A stretch of 64,000 nucleotides of DNA from Aquila chrysaetos chrysaetos (taxonomy: Eukaryota; Chordata; Aves; Accipitriformes; Accipitridae). Below are positions 24,029 to 36,200 of the stretch, piece by piece. Location of the stretch: NCBI RefSeq assembly GCF_900496995.4, contig NC_044016.1, positions 22,114,932-22,178,931 of the forward strand, in the 5' to 3' direction. The notes beneath the pieces are model-generated. The model was not told the DNA's origin, ran no database searches, and saw nothing but the letters and a program-made list of their open reading frames with translations. Each line of letters starts with the position of its first letter. Position 1 is the first letter of the stretch. The position numbers were made by a program, and so were the translations under genes.

Positions 24029-24046
24029 GCCGGGAGTTGTAGTTCT
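24029..24046 (-). promoter_or_regulatory. ZNF143/Staf-type (SBS) motif, identical to the one upstream of GTPBP2
   Basis: GCCGGGAGTTGTAGTTCT is identical over 18 bases to 534-551. A diverged copy (GGGAGCCGTAG) begins at 24001, 31 bp upstream. ZNF143 sites are frequent in bidirectional CpG-island promoters; binding here is inferred. Confidence 0.72.
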
Positions 24047-24080
24047 CGGGGGGGGGGGGGGGGCGCCTCGACGGCGCGCG

Positions 24081-24090
24081 GCGCATGCGC
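24081..24090. promoter_or_regulatory. NRF1 palindromic site
   Basis: GCGCATGCGC is the exact palindromic core of the NRF1 consensus. A second, near-consensus site, GCACATGCGCA, lies at 24116-24126. Both are between the divergent POLH and XPO5 start codons, the usual setting for NRF1. Confidence 0.7.
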
Positions 24091-24244
24091 TTTCCCCGCC
24101 AGCTCCTTCCCCACCGCACATGCGCAGAGCCGCTGCGGTGTCGCGCGTGCGCCGCGTGCCGGCCGCCCCCTCCTCTCCCCCGTAGGTGGCCGGTGGCGCG
24201 GGCCCGCTGCCGCCGCCGCCGTCGCAGCCATCGCCGCCATCGCC

Positions 24245-27200
24245 ATGTCGGCCGAGCAGGTGAGCAGCCTCTGCGAGCAGCTGGTGAAGGCGGTAACAGT
24301 AATCATGGACCCGGCCTCCACGCAGCGCTACCGCCTGGAGGCGCTCAAGGTACGCGGCCGGGGAGGGGAGGTGCCGGGCTCCGGCCACGCGGGTGGTCCG
24401 TCCGCACGGCCCCGGGGCCCGCTCGGGCCCGGCGGGCGAGAGCGGGGGCAGGCCGGCCCCGGGCAGCCCCCGAGCCGCTGGGAGTCGTCAGCGGGCGGGG
24501 GAAGGCGGCGGGGGCTGCGCCTGCGCGGCGCTGAGGGGGTCGGGCGGCCCCCCTGCCCGGTGTGCTCCCCGAGGGGTTGGGGGTGTCCCCCCCCCCGCCC
24601 CAATTACCGGCCGCCCCGTGCTTGCTCCCGTGTTTTAACTGCGTGCGCGTGTCCCCCGGTCCTTTCCCAGTTCTGCGAGGAGTTCAAGGAGAAGTGTCCT
24701 ATCTGCGTGCCCTGTGGGCTGAAGCTGGCGGAGAAGACGCAGACGGCCATCGTCCGGCACTTCGGCCTGCAGATCCTGGAGCATGTGGTCAAGTAAGGCA
24801 GCTCGCCCTGCTGCACGCGCCCCTGCGCTGGGGAAGGGTGCCAGCCCGCTGCCACGCAGCCGCTGGCGTGGGCTCTGCTCCCGTTCTGGCACCTCCCGCC
24901 TCAGGGAGGCACTTTCAGGACACAGAGAGTCTGTTCTGCAGCAGAGGACAGTTGCTGTCCTGCTCTGTTTCGTTCCTCGTCTGTGAAAGAAGGGGAGGAG
25001 AAAATGGCTTTCAGGCAGGTTGGGAAGGTTAGTTCACCAAGCTCTAAGATACGTTGACGTTGCAAGACGTAAATAAGCACGCAGGGCTACCAGTAGGTCT
25101 TTGCAGCGTTCTATGTCATTACCCTCATGCTAACAAAGAGGCTTTGTGTTAGTTCAGTTCTGAGATTCCTCTCTCTGCCGCCTCTACAGACCTGATGCGT
25201 TGTGCTTTTGCTGCTGCTTCTCATGTCTGTTGACCTCAGTGGTGCATGCCCATTTGCCAGCAGCAGTTTTAACTCACTCAGCCTTTTCATTAAGGGATTG
25301 GGCACTGGAAGAGTCAGTGAGTTGTAGTGTCTCTCTCTAGTTTAGGTAAAGAAGTGATGGTTCATTGAGAATCATGTCAGAGATCTTTATAAAGGTTTTG
25401 ACTTGGTGCACGTTTTGTTTCTCTCTTTCTTTTTTTTTTTTTTTTAAAACTCTTTTGAACAGGTTCCGCTGGAACAATATGCCTCGTTTAGAAAAAGTTT
25501 ATCTAAAGAACAACGTCATGGGCCTCATATCCAGTGTAAGTACCTTCTACCCCAGACTGTTCTCTGAAACATGATTCTCTCACTTGGAGATAGAAAGTGG
25601 GAGCGAAAGGAAAAAGTGCTATTCTCTGTCTTGTAGTCAGGTCAATAACCATGTCACCTGACATGGCAGGAAGTTGTGAGGCTTGTATAACATATATAAG
25701 GTACTTTTTCTTTTTTTAGGAGGAAATTCGGTAAATACAGTTGTTCTTATCCTTTGCAAGAACACTGCATTCATTATCTTAGTCATGTTTTCTCTATCAT
25801 TGTGATTGCTCTCGTGACCAAGTGACCTTCTTTTGAGGAAAATCCTTTTGGTTCCCCATGTTCGCTAGCTATGGGTGCTTGGGAGGGTAGGAGTATCATC
25901 CAGGGTAGCTGGGATGAAGAGCTGCTCAATGTTGTGTTTTGTTTTGTTGTTTTTATTTTGTGTGGTTCCCAGGTCAGAGTTATAAATATCTGGTGTTTGC
26001 TGTTTTGTATAACTCTGCCCCTCTTCTATCGCAGGGAACTCAAAGTATTCTGGAGGAGGAAAGTCACATTAAAGATGTTCTGTCTCGCATTGTGGTGGAG
26101 ATGATCAAGCGTGAATGGCCACAGCACTGGCCTGACATGCTAAAGGAGCTGGATACCCTCTCCAAGCAAGGGGTATGAAACACACCTGTCTGTTCTCTTC
26201 TGCTTGCTCATAGTATGGGTTTCAGTCTTCCATCATCCTGAGGAAAGCCTAACTCACTTATGGTCAGGTGAGACAGGCTGATGATGGACTCAAAAATCCC
26301 TGTAAGATTAAGTTATTCCAGGAGATTTTTAGCAGAGAGAGGGCCGTCCTCCTGTCCTGTTTTCCCAAGGTGTGACTTGTATCTTCATGCATGCTCACTT
26401 TCTTTCTACATCTCTGAGCTAATGTCTAGAGATTTTAACGTGCTGATGGAGTGTATTTCATTTGGGGACATCAGGAAACTCAGACGGAACTGGTGATGTT
26501 CATCCTCCTACGTTTGGCAGAGGATGTGGTGACTTTTCAAACTCTGCCTACCCAGCGGCGACGAGATATTCAGCAAACCCTCACCCAGAACATGGAAAAG
26601 ATCTTTGGCTTCTTACTAACTACCCTGCAGCAGAACGTTAACAAGTACAGACGCATGGTAAGAGTCTCCTTTCCTTGGGTTCAGTCAGTGCTGGAGGTGT
26701 TTAGGAAATGGGATACAACTCACAAGTTGTTGGGGAAGCAATTGCAGAAACTGTCTGAAATCCATTGCTGTTGCTGTGAGGTAGGGGTCTGCTGTGGCCT
26801 AGGAAGCCGGTCCTGATCAGAGAGACTAAACAGACAAGGTTGACAGGGTTAGTGTTGGTAGTTTGGGTTTGCTAGTCTAAATGGCTTGAGCGGATGCGTG
26901 TCTCATCCGTGCTGTTGGAATGCTCCACTGACAGTAGGGGCGTGTGGCTTAGCAAAATGAAGGTGTGGTTGTGGCAGAAATGGGTAGATTTGAGGTAGTT
27001 TACGTAACACACTGGTAAAGTGATGCCATCCTGGGTTCACATCTGCTCTCTTATGCTGCAGTGGTGTCTTTGTGGTGAGGCACCAAAAAAATGCAAAAAG
27101 TTTTTGATGTCTCAGCGTTGCATCTGGGCCTCTCTGGTCCTTTTCTCCAAGACCTCGGGTCAGGAAGCCCTTTTTTGTCAAGTTGTGGTGAGGAATGCTC

Positions 27201-30200
27201 TTTTTTGTGTAAAGATACTTCTTTCCTGAATTTTTACCTAGAGTCAGAGAAGTGCAGGTGTTCAAGATGGATGGTGAAGGCAAGTCTCTACACCAGTCTG
27301 TTCCTGTGAGAAGGAAGTGGATTTGAGAGTGAAGCACAATTGGGAAACCAATCTAGAAATAAGCTGCTTAGGTGTATCTCTTGATCTTTTTTTCTGTGAA
27401 TTAAAATCCAGAGTTACACTAAATGTGAAACTGGGAGGCAATGAAAAGCCATCTCCTACCTGACTTTTATTCATTTTCGTGATGCACTGACAGGCTGAAC
27501 AAACCCCCCTAGAGCAGACAGTTCTCTGTGCAGTTCATGGTGGTGGGTGGGAGACCCTGGTGCATTTTGTAGTCTGGTTGAAATGCATTTCCAGGTAAGG
27601 TTTGAATTGCAATGCTTGAGGCTCTGAAGTGTGGCTGCTTCTGCTAACGGTGGAATCTTTCTGATTGGCAAGGTTGGAGCACCCCAGGAACAAGAAGCCC
27701 TCACCACTCCACAGGTTAGCAGATCTTCGGGATGTTTGTGCACAGGGTAAATTCTGAGGGTTGGGTGTTCAGTTACCTGTCTGCACACTGAGACTGGGCA
27801 AGATGATGGACAGTTCCCCAAGACCATGATAATCTGCAGTGCTTATAAGTATGCAGTTCTGGTATGGTGGCTTGGTTGTTAAATGTTTGGGACACAACCA
27901 GATTAACTTAAAACCACTGCACTGAATACATTGATGGACCGAGTTTCCAAACTGAAACCTTGCAGCAGAAAGGAATGCTTGTGGTGTCTTTACATCTGAA
28001 AAACTAATCAAACCTGAGTGTCTGAGGGACTCATTTGCATTAGTCAAAAAGATGGTGCAAGCAGTGCATTGCTGCTGTTAAGTGTGTGGAACTGGGAGTC
28101 AGGCTGTAAGCTCTACCCAGCTGCCTTTCTGACCATGGACAAATCACTGACCCTTTCAGACATCAATCTCAGTACATAAAAGCCACCAGCATCTTTCAGA
28201 GTCTGGCTTTTGGATGTAAGATGCTGTAAAAGGTGAAAAGTTTCTTCCCTGGAAGCTTCCAGGAAGCACTGAAATGCCTTTCCTTCTTGTCCCCTCTGTC
28301 TCCCTGGTGCCTGCTGACTGGAGTGTCATCTTTTGGATGAGAAGGAAATTGTGGCTTAACTTGCAATTCAAAGTACTGTTGTCTTACCTGCCAGGGGGCT
28401 GCAGAGGTAGTTATGATGGCTACAGCAATGTCCTGAGCAGGAGACTGTGTTGCAGCCACTTTCACTAGGGAGCCATTCTGTGAAGCTGCTTCTGGCTGCG
28501 TTCTTGAGAATAAGCCTGTCCAGCAGTGGCTGGGTGGAAGTGTGTGCTGTAGCTGCTCACTCACTATCTCTTGGTTTCTTTTTCAGAAGACTGATCTGGC
28601 TCAGGAGCCAAAGGTGAGTGGACCTATGTGGGAGTTAGTGCATTAGTCATTCTTAAGACCAAGATTGCTTAGAAGTAGGCATTTCCCAGGCTTTGGAGTC
28701 TATTGGCTGCAGTTCTCATTTGCAGATGGATTTGTTCACCCATAAGACAAAGTCCTCGAAAAGGGAGAAGTGAGGGGTGACAACAGAAGGGTCCAAGTCT
28801 CTCTCTCAGGGTGGTTCCTGGTACTGTTATTCCAGGGAGTGGATGGCTTTAGATGGGAATTGCTGTTTCTCTCTGGTTCTGACCTTTTGCATCCTCTCTG
28901 TTCACAGGCCCAGGCAAATTGCCGCGTGGGAATAGCAGCACTCAACACCTTGGCTGGCTACATTGACTGGGTGGCCCTGAGCCACATCACAGCAGACAAC
29001 TGCAAGCTCTTGGAGATGTTGTGTCTGCTCCTAAATGAGCCTGAGCTCCAAATAGGAGCAGCAGAGTGTCTCCTGATTGCTGTCAGCAGGAAGGTGAGTT
29101 CTTCCTCCTCAGCTTCTCTGGCTCCCCTTTGTTTTCTCCTTGTCGTGGTTTAATCCCAGCCAACAACTAAGCACTGTGCAGCCACTCACTCACTCCCCTC
29201 TCGACCCAGTGGGATGGGGGAGAGAATCAGAAAAAAAGTAAAACTAGTGGGTTGAGATAAGGACAGTTTAATAGAACAGAAAGGAAGAAACTAATAATGA
29301 TAGTAATAACAATACTGAAATGACAATAATAATAATAAAAGGTTTGGAATATACAAAACAAGTGATGCACAGTGCAATTGCTCGCCACTTGCTGACCGAC
29401 ACCCGGTTAGTTCCCGAGCAGCAATCCCCTCCAGGCCAACTCCCCCCAGTTTATATACTAGGCATGATGTCACATGGTATGGAATACCCCTTTGGCCAGT
29501 TTGGGTCAGCTGTCCTGGCTGTGTCCCCTCCCAACTTCTTGTGCCCCTCCAGCCTTCTTGCTGGCTGGGCATGAGAAGCTGAAAAATCCTTGACTTAGTC
29601 TAAACATTACTTAGCAGCAACTGAAAACATCAGTTATCAACATTCTTCTCATACTGAACACAAAACATGACACTATACAAGCTACTACGAAGAAAATTAA
29701 CTCTATTCCAGCCGAAACCAGGACACTCCTGTTCTCCTATATAGTCTTCAGATCGAGCAATGATATCTTTGCCCTTTTATTTAAGAAACAAAATTCAAAT
29801 TTGGCTGCTTATGGTAATGATATTTAGTGTGAATGTCATGTCAGCACAATACATACAGCAACTGTTGGAACCCTGTCCAACTTCTGTGCTTGCCTCTCCT
29901 TGCAGTTTTGGAGATCCCCAAGTTGGAGGTCCCCACTGACTTTTTTTTCCCCCACTTTCTATGACTGTGAAGTGGGAAATACTGTCACCAGCTGTGTCAT
30001 CTGGCAGCTCAGAGAAATAACTGCAGGATCTAAACAGGTGATTTGACCCATATGTTCACAAGCAGCTTAGTGTCAAGGCTGAGTGTTTATTAGCTGCCTT
30101 TAAGTAACTAGCCAGTCTGCTGTGAAGAAGAGTTAAAGTTTCAGGATCATTACTTCAGTTTAAACTTCCTGTGGTGGGATTGCTTGGGAAAATTTCTTGA

Positions 30201-33200
30201 GATCAGGATTACCTTAGATTTTTTGGCAAGTTTTTACTGAAATCATTTGTGGACAGTAAGCCCCTCCCCAGATGGAAGGACAACTGGGGATCTCCCTATT
30301 TCACTTGCAGATGGGAATAAATAGTTCTGTAGGTTGGAATAAATAGTTATGTTCTAATTGAGGCATTTGGTGTATTTTACACGTAGGGTAAGCTGGAGGA
30401 TCGGAAGCCTCTGATGGTCTTGTTCGGAGACGTTGCCATGCACTACATTCTCTCTGCTGCCCAGTGAGTACCATCCTGCTGCTGTAGTTTCACGCAAAAC
30501 TGCATACAAATGGTTTTGTAGACGTGATTTGCAAAAGATATTGCTGCTTAACTGCAGGAAGCTGGGACTGGGTTACGAGAGAATAAAACCACCATTTCTT
30601 CTGCAAAACCTGAAAAACTGCAAGTTTTTTCAAATCTCATAATTGAAGGACAAAAGTAGTGTAAATGTCACTGCTTCCCCAGCTTTCTCTTTCAGCCTGA
30701 AACTGATCAGGGGGGGACTCTTTCAGAGAGGCAGTTTCAGAGGTTTTAGATGCCAATAAAGCAGTACGTCTTGATAATAGTAAAGAAAATCGCACCACAA
30801 TAAAATCACATTGCCCTAGTCCTCTTTTTATTTACTAGATAGATAGCAGTGTGCCTGTTACCTACAGTGTGAGTAGCTGTGATCCTGTTTTTCCCCCTCC
30901 CCTCATTCCCAGGACAGCAGATGGAGAAGGCCTGGTGGAGAAGCACTATGTTTTCTTGAAGAGACTTTGCCAAGTTTTGTGCGCATTGGGCAGCCAGCTG
31001 TGTGCATTGCTAGTAAGTCTCTACTAATACCGACAGCAACCCTGGCAAGGCTAGTTTTTAGGGCTGGGGGTGAGGCAACCCTGACCTAAGGTAGGACCAG
31101 GGTTCTGTCTGTACATTTGGTAGCTGTGGGGTTCACTCTACACATTTGGAAAAGACAGAAATGGCTCTGCTTGCAAGTGGGATAACTGTATCCTGCCAAG
31201 TCATGGGAATGTAGAATGGAGAGACCCTGACTGATTCAAGGCCTCTGTTGTCATCAAGAATCACCTCCTATAACCTCTGCAAAACGCTGAAGCTTCACTG
31301 AAAATTGGTAAAGTTTCTTGCTGTCTACTGCTACAGAACAACTACTCTAGGAAATTACTCTTGTGTTGGAAGCCTTTTAAATATCCCTATTAAAAATAAC
31401 TCAAAAGAGTATACCTGTTTGTTCTTCTACCAAGATTCTCTCAAGCTGAAGGAAGAAACAGGTTTTGTTTCTGCTGCTCATCTTTCTGATGTTTTGTGTC
31501 AATGTTGAGATGAAGATGCACATTGATACGTTGCATGCCATGCTGGTTGCTGAATTCCTGCTCCCTTCATTCAGCACAGTGCTTCTACAGTAAAGGTGGC
31601 AGGCTTGTTGAGAGATGCTATTTGTGGGGAGACTGAGGCAGCCAGCCTGTGCAAGTGATAGAGCAAAGTAAATTCTCACGGGGGGGGAAATAAAAAAAAA
31701 CCAACCCTTTCAGAATTTATCCTTAAAAAGAATGGACAGCAAACAAAGGGTGTGTTACTACTTTCAGTGACTTCACTTGCTGTTAGGCAGTGGGAGCCAT
31801 TAGTCCGTAATGAAGTAATGAGATGGGTATTTAAGTCCTCATGTCCAGGTTCACTCGGGAGAGGCAGCACTGAGCTGTACAGCTCCAGAACAGGGATCTT
31901 GAGGGCGCTAGGTCATATGGTTAGTGAGGAGCAGCAAAACCTTGAATTTGTGGCTCCGGGCAAAACTTATTTTGCTGACAAACTTCCCAGAAAGTTATTC
32001 ATAAGAGATGTCCATACATTAAATGCAGGAAACATTTGGAGGAATGGGAGTGAAATCATCTGGGTGTGTTTACTTGTGAAATTCTGCAGTCTACAGTTGC
32101 GTATTGCTCCACTTTGGTCCTGCTGGGTGGGCTTGACCCAATAGGAGCAAAATTGTGACTCTGTCTGAGAAGTCACACTTTTCTCTTGAATGAGGGTGGT
32201 GTTGTCTCCAGCACCCCCAGGCTGGTCAGCAGAACTTGCTACTCCTCAGACTATACTGGTTTCAGAAAAAATCACAGTTGTTCGGTGGTCTTTTTTTCTC
32301 TGCTCCTTTACAGTCTATAGCCTTGTACGTAGTGCTCCTGCTTTACCCAGAGACATGCCACTTGTAAGCCCAGCCTGACACAGAGTTACTATTTTGTCTG
32401 AAATTGTTTGTCTTCCTAATAGGGCTCAGATTCTGATGTGGAAACGCCAGCCAACTTTGGAAAATACCTTGACTCATTTTTAGCCTTCACAACCCATCCC
32501 AGCCAGGTATGTAAAGGGCTGAAAGTCTCGTGTATGTCTATGCAAGAATGTGTGAATGCATAATTGAGCTATAGAAGACTGGAGAACTTCAGCTGCCAAA
32601 TACTGCTCTCCAGGCTCTCCACTTCAGCTGAACATCTGGAAGGCAGAGTGGTTTCTCCTCCATTACCACCCCATTAGGAACAGTGCCTGACACAGAGGTG
32701 CTGAGTAGAAAGTGCAGAATTTGCAGTCAGCCCTAGTATTTACTTAGAGACTTTTGGCGTTCTGAAGTTTGGGTTGTGCATGCAAGGTGCCTTGGCCTCA
32801 GCCGAATAGTCAGTGTAATTTGCTATTGCCTTCTGACAGCAACACTTAATGTTAGCAGTGGAGATTCCAGCACTGAAATCCTTCTCTGTTCTCCTCTTTT
32901 TGCTCTTCTCCCCCCAGTTTCTGCGCTCTTCCACCCAGATCACATGGGGAGCCCTCTTTCGGCATGAAGTTCTGTCTCGTGACCCCTTGTTGCTGGCTAT
33001 GATTCCCAAGTATCTCCGTGCATCTATGACAAACCTAGTGAAGGTATGTGGGAACTGTGGCCAGATAGGTTTGAGAAGGTGCCTAAGTGAACGTGGCCTG
33101 TGGATCATGGGGGAGAAACTACATTTTTATTGTGCCTGCCAGAGGCATGATCTCCAGGCCACTGAGTAAACAGCTCTGTCTCAACATTTTACTGTCTGCT

Positions 33201-36200
33201 CCTTGCCTTCAGTCTTCATCTCCTTGAAGCTGCTGTTAGCTGTGATGGGTAATTTCTCTTCCTTCCTGACCTTGTCTGCTCTGTCTCCAGGTGGGCTTTC
33301 CTTCTAAAACAGACAGCCCCAGCTGTGAATACTCCCGCTTTGATTTTGACAGTGATGAGGACTTCAATGCCTTCTTCAACTGTAAGTTGCCTGTGTGGAT
33401 GCTGTTGTCTGTACCTTCCCTCTTACTTTCAGTTGCTGGCGGAGCTTGGAGCCTACCATGTTGGCTTGGCAGCTTCCATTTGTGTCTTGACTCTTTCAGC
33501 CTGGATCTTGGAGTTAAATTAATCTAGGGTTTTCCTGTGGCAGCTCAGGTGTTTCATTTTACTTACTACTTGCTATTATTTTGCTTGCTAGCCAGGTAGG
33601 TGGCCTAGTAGCATTTGCTACCTAGTGTCAAAGAAAATGTGCCTCTCCGTCACCTAGAGGAGAAAATGAAACAGCCTGGAGTCCTGCTCAGGTTAGGAGA
33701 GGAAGGCAGCTTACAAAAGACTTTAAATGTCATTCCAGAAAGAAAATCTGTCTTGGCCCTGCTAAGAAGCTTCTGGTTCAGCACCAATAGTTAGAGTTAA
33801 GCAGTTAAAATAGCTAAATTTAATCATAATTAATTTTGAAACACAAAATAAAATTCCTTGATGAAACAACTTTTTTAAACAATGCAAGTTGCATCTGTAG
33901 TCACCAGAGATTATTCTTTTGTGTGGTCATGTACTTGAATATTTTGGAACAAATGAAATTCCTGTTCTGTACTTTGCTTTTAATATCTTTGAAATTGAAA
34001 ACTGGACTTCTTTGGGTTTTTTGAGTTCACATTAGTTTGTCAGCCTAGAATCTGAACTGGGTTAAGTTGAACAATCTAGAAAAAGTGTGTTTAGCTGAAG
34101 GAAGTGGTAGTTATCTAATGCTCTTTTCCTGTCTCAAGGTGCTTTGTAAGCAGCAAACATGCATAGTTTGAAGAGTTTTTTAAATGAAAAATAGAGGCTT
34201 AATTCTAGTAAATCTGGGTTTAGCATAGATTTTCATAATTCATATTGCATTTTAATTGCACTTCGTTTTCTGTTAATCCATCATTTTTTAGTCCATTTAA
34301 ATCACTTCAAAAACTGCCCATCCTGTTACACCTAGTTTACTGATTGTATATCTGAGCTTACTACACAGCTCTTGCCAGAGCAACAGTCCATAATGTTTCC
34401 AGGTCTGCAAAGATGCAGGTGAGCTTTGGGGAAGGGAGCATTTGCAGCATCAACTTCTTGCACAGTGTCCAATTTTTCACTGCAGCTTTCCGAGCCCAGC
34501 AAGGAGAGGTGATGAGGATGGCTTGTCGTCTGGACCCTCAAACTGGCTTCCAAATGGCTGGTGAATGGCTGAAGTACCAACTCACAGCTCCTGTTGATAC
34601 TGGACCCATGAACTGTAAGTTACCTGAAAAAAAATTGGGATGTGGGATTTGTTTCTTAATTCAAGCCAAGAAGAAACTTCTTTGCCTTTTTTTTTTTCCT
34701 CAAGGGGGAGCCAAGGCTCAACACTAGGTTTTCAGGCTTTTAAGGTCTTTGCTAGTTAAAAGCAAAATGAAATCAACCCCACCCCACCCCAAATTTAACC
34801 CTTTGCAGTCTACCTATGGAGTAGCTAATGTAAAGTCCCTGGCTCCTCCCTTCCCTCCCCAAAATCTCTCTGCAAAACAGGTGCAGCTGTCCCTCTGATA
34901 CAATTTTACAATTATTTGGGCCTTATTATCTCCGTAACATATTGATTATTTTTGTCCAGGGAAGTTCTGCCTGTCTGGCAAATCCTGCTGTCAGTCACCT
35001 TGCTTTCCTCCTGTGAAGGAAGGCCACTTGGTGCTCTGCAAAGTCACACCGAGGGCAGTCTTGCCTGCAGCGCTGAGTCTGAGCATGTGGTCTCCCTTCT
35101 TTTCTTTTCTCTTCTGTGATTTGTTGGTGTTGCTCCCTATAGTATCTCAAAGGTCAGACTTATGTCTCAGGAGCCTTCACCTGAATGAGGCAAATCACAC
35201 TGGAGTACCTTAATTGCTCCCAGTGCATCCCTGCTAGGCATCTGCAGGGAGAGCTGTGTGACCAAAATACTTGTGAGTGCTAAGATTGCAGTGCAGGAGC
35301 TTATCACCCTGCTGTTGTGCATGTGGGGAGGACCATGGTGAGAGCTCCACTGTTCTCTTCCTTTCAGCTAAGACAGGCGAAGGTCTCTGCTCCATCTTCT
35401 CTCCATCCTTTGTGCAGTGGGATGCCATGACCTTCTTCTCGGAGAGCGTCATCAGCCAAATGTTTCGAACCCTGGATAAAGATGTATGTGTATCAGATGC
35501 TCTTGCCTGCTCTCGTGGCTTGTTCTGGGTTGACATGAGTGTTTTTTTTCAGTTATGTTGTCCTTGAAAAGTTTGTAGTAACTGGTTACCTCCATGCAAA
35601 ACCCCACATTGGTTAGTGATTCTCATGAGGAGTACTGACCCTTCTTTAGATGGGACCAAACTCATACTGGCTTACTCTCAGGCATGTCTTGGTTCTGGAT
35701 ACTATGCCATGAGAAGTCACAGGAGAGCGCTCAGGTGGCATGCTTTGACATAGTGCCTTGCTAGAGGAGAAGAGGACTGCTTAAGTGGAAATTTCCTAAG
35801 TTTATTCTTTTTAGTAATCCCCTGATTAGATTTTTTTTTTTTTTTTTTTTTTTTTTAACTACTAACTAAATGAGAGAAACTCATGCTCAGGGAGTAGGAG
35901 ATCAGAAGCAGTTTCTTTCTGCTTTTTGTTCAACAGCAGGTGAATCAGAAGGAAAGCATTTTTTTCTCAGTCTGATGTAGACTGACTTGATTTTTGTATT
36001 AGATTAGGCTGTTCATGCACTGTAGTTCATCATTCTAATCACAGTAAAATAATTATATGGGTTGATATAGTTGGTTGAGCATGGAATCTGTTGGACAGAG
36101 TCAAGAGCAGAATTGGGAGCCAAACTGTGAGAGAGGAGATTGGCCTTTCCCGGAGGTGCAAGCAATAGTATGGGGGCTTGAGATTGACATCTCAAGACTG

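Larger units (their letters stand above)
23939..24244. promoter_or_regulatory. Bidirectional POLH/XPO5 promoter (306 bp between start codons)
   Basis: The two start codons face away from each other with only 306 bp between them, so core promoters and both 5' UTRs must lie here. Visible elements are a GGGAGCCGTAG half-like motif at 24001, the ZNF143-like 18-mer at 24029-24046, a run of 16 G at 24048-24063, and two NRF1-like sites (24081-24090 and 24116-24126). There is no TATA box. The head-to-head arrangement is the same as in human. Confidence 0.88.
22800..24660. promoter_or_regulatory. CpG island over POLH exons 1-4 and XPO5 exon 1
   Basis: Base composition changes sharply from ordinary to extremely GC- and CpG-rich from about 23.1 kb, peaks around both start codons and falls away before XPO5 exon 2. 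POLH exons 1-3 and XPO5 exon 1 lie inside it. The boundaries are approximate, judged by eye. Confidence 0.7.

Noticed and set aside
23493..24321. Overlapping minus-strand frames of 208-211 codons around POLH exons 1-2
   Set aside because: They are wrong-frame shadows of GC-rich POLH exons and promoter with no conserved residues.
23798..24388. In-frame upstream extension of POLH exon 1 to a Met at 24388
   Set aside because: The extension runs through the shared promoter and XPO5 exon 1 and its intron. Homology with human begins exactly at the Met at 23938.
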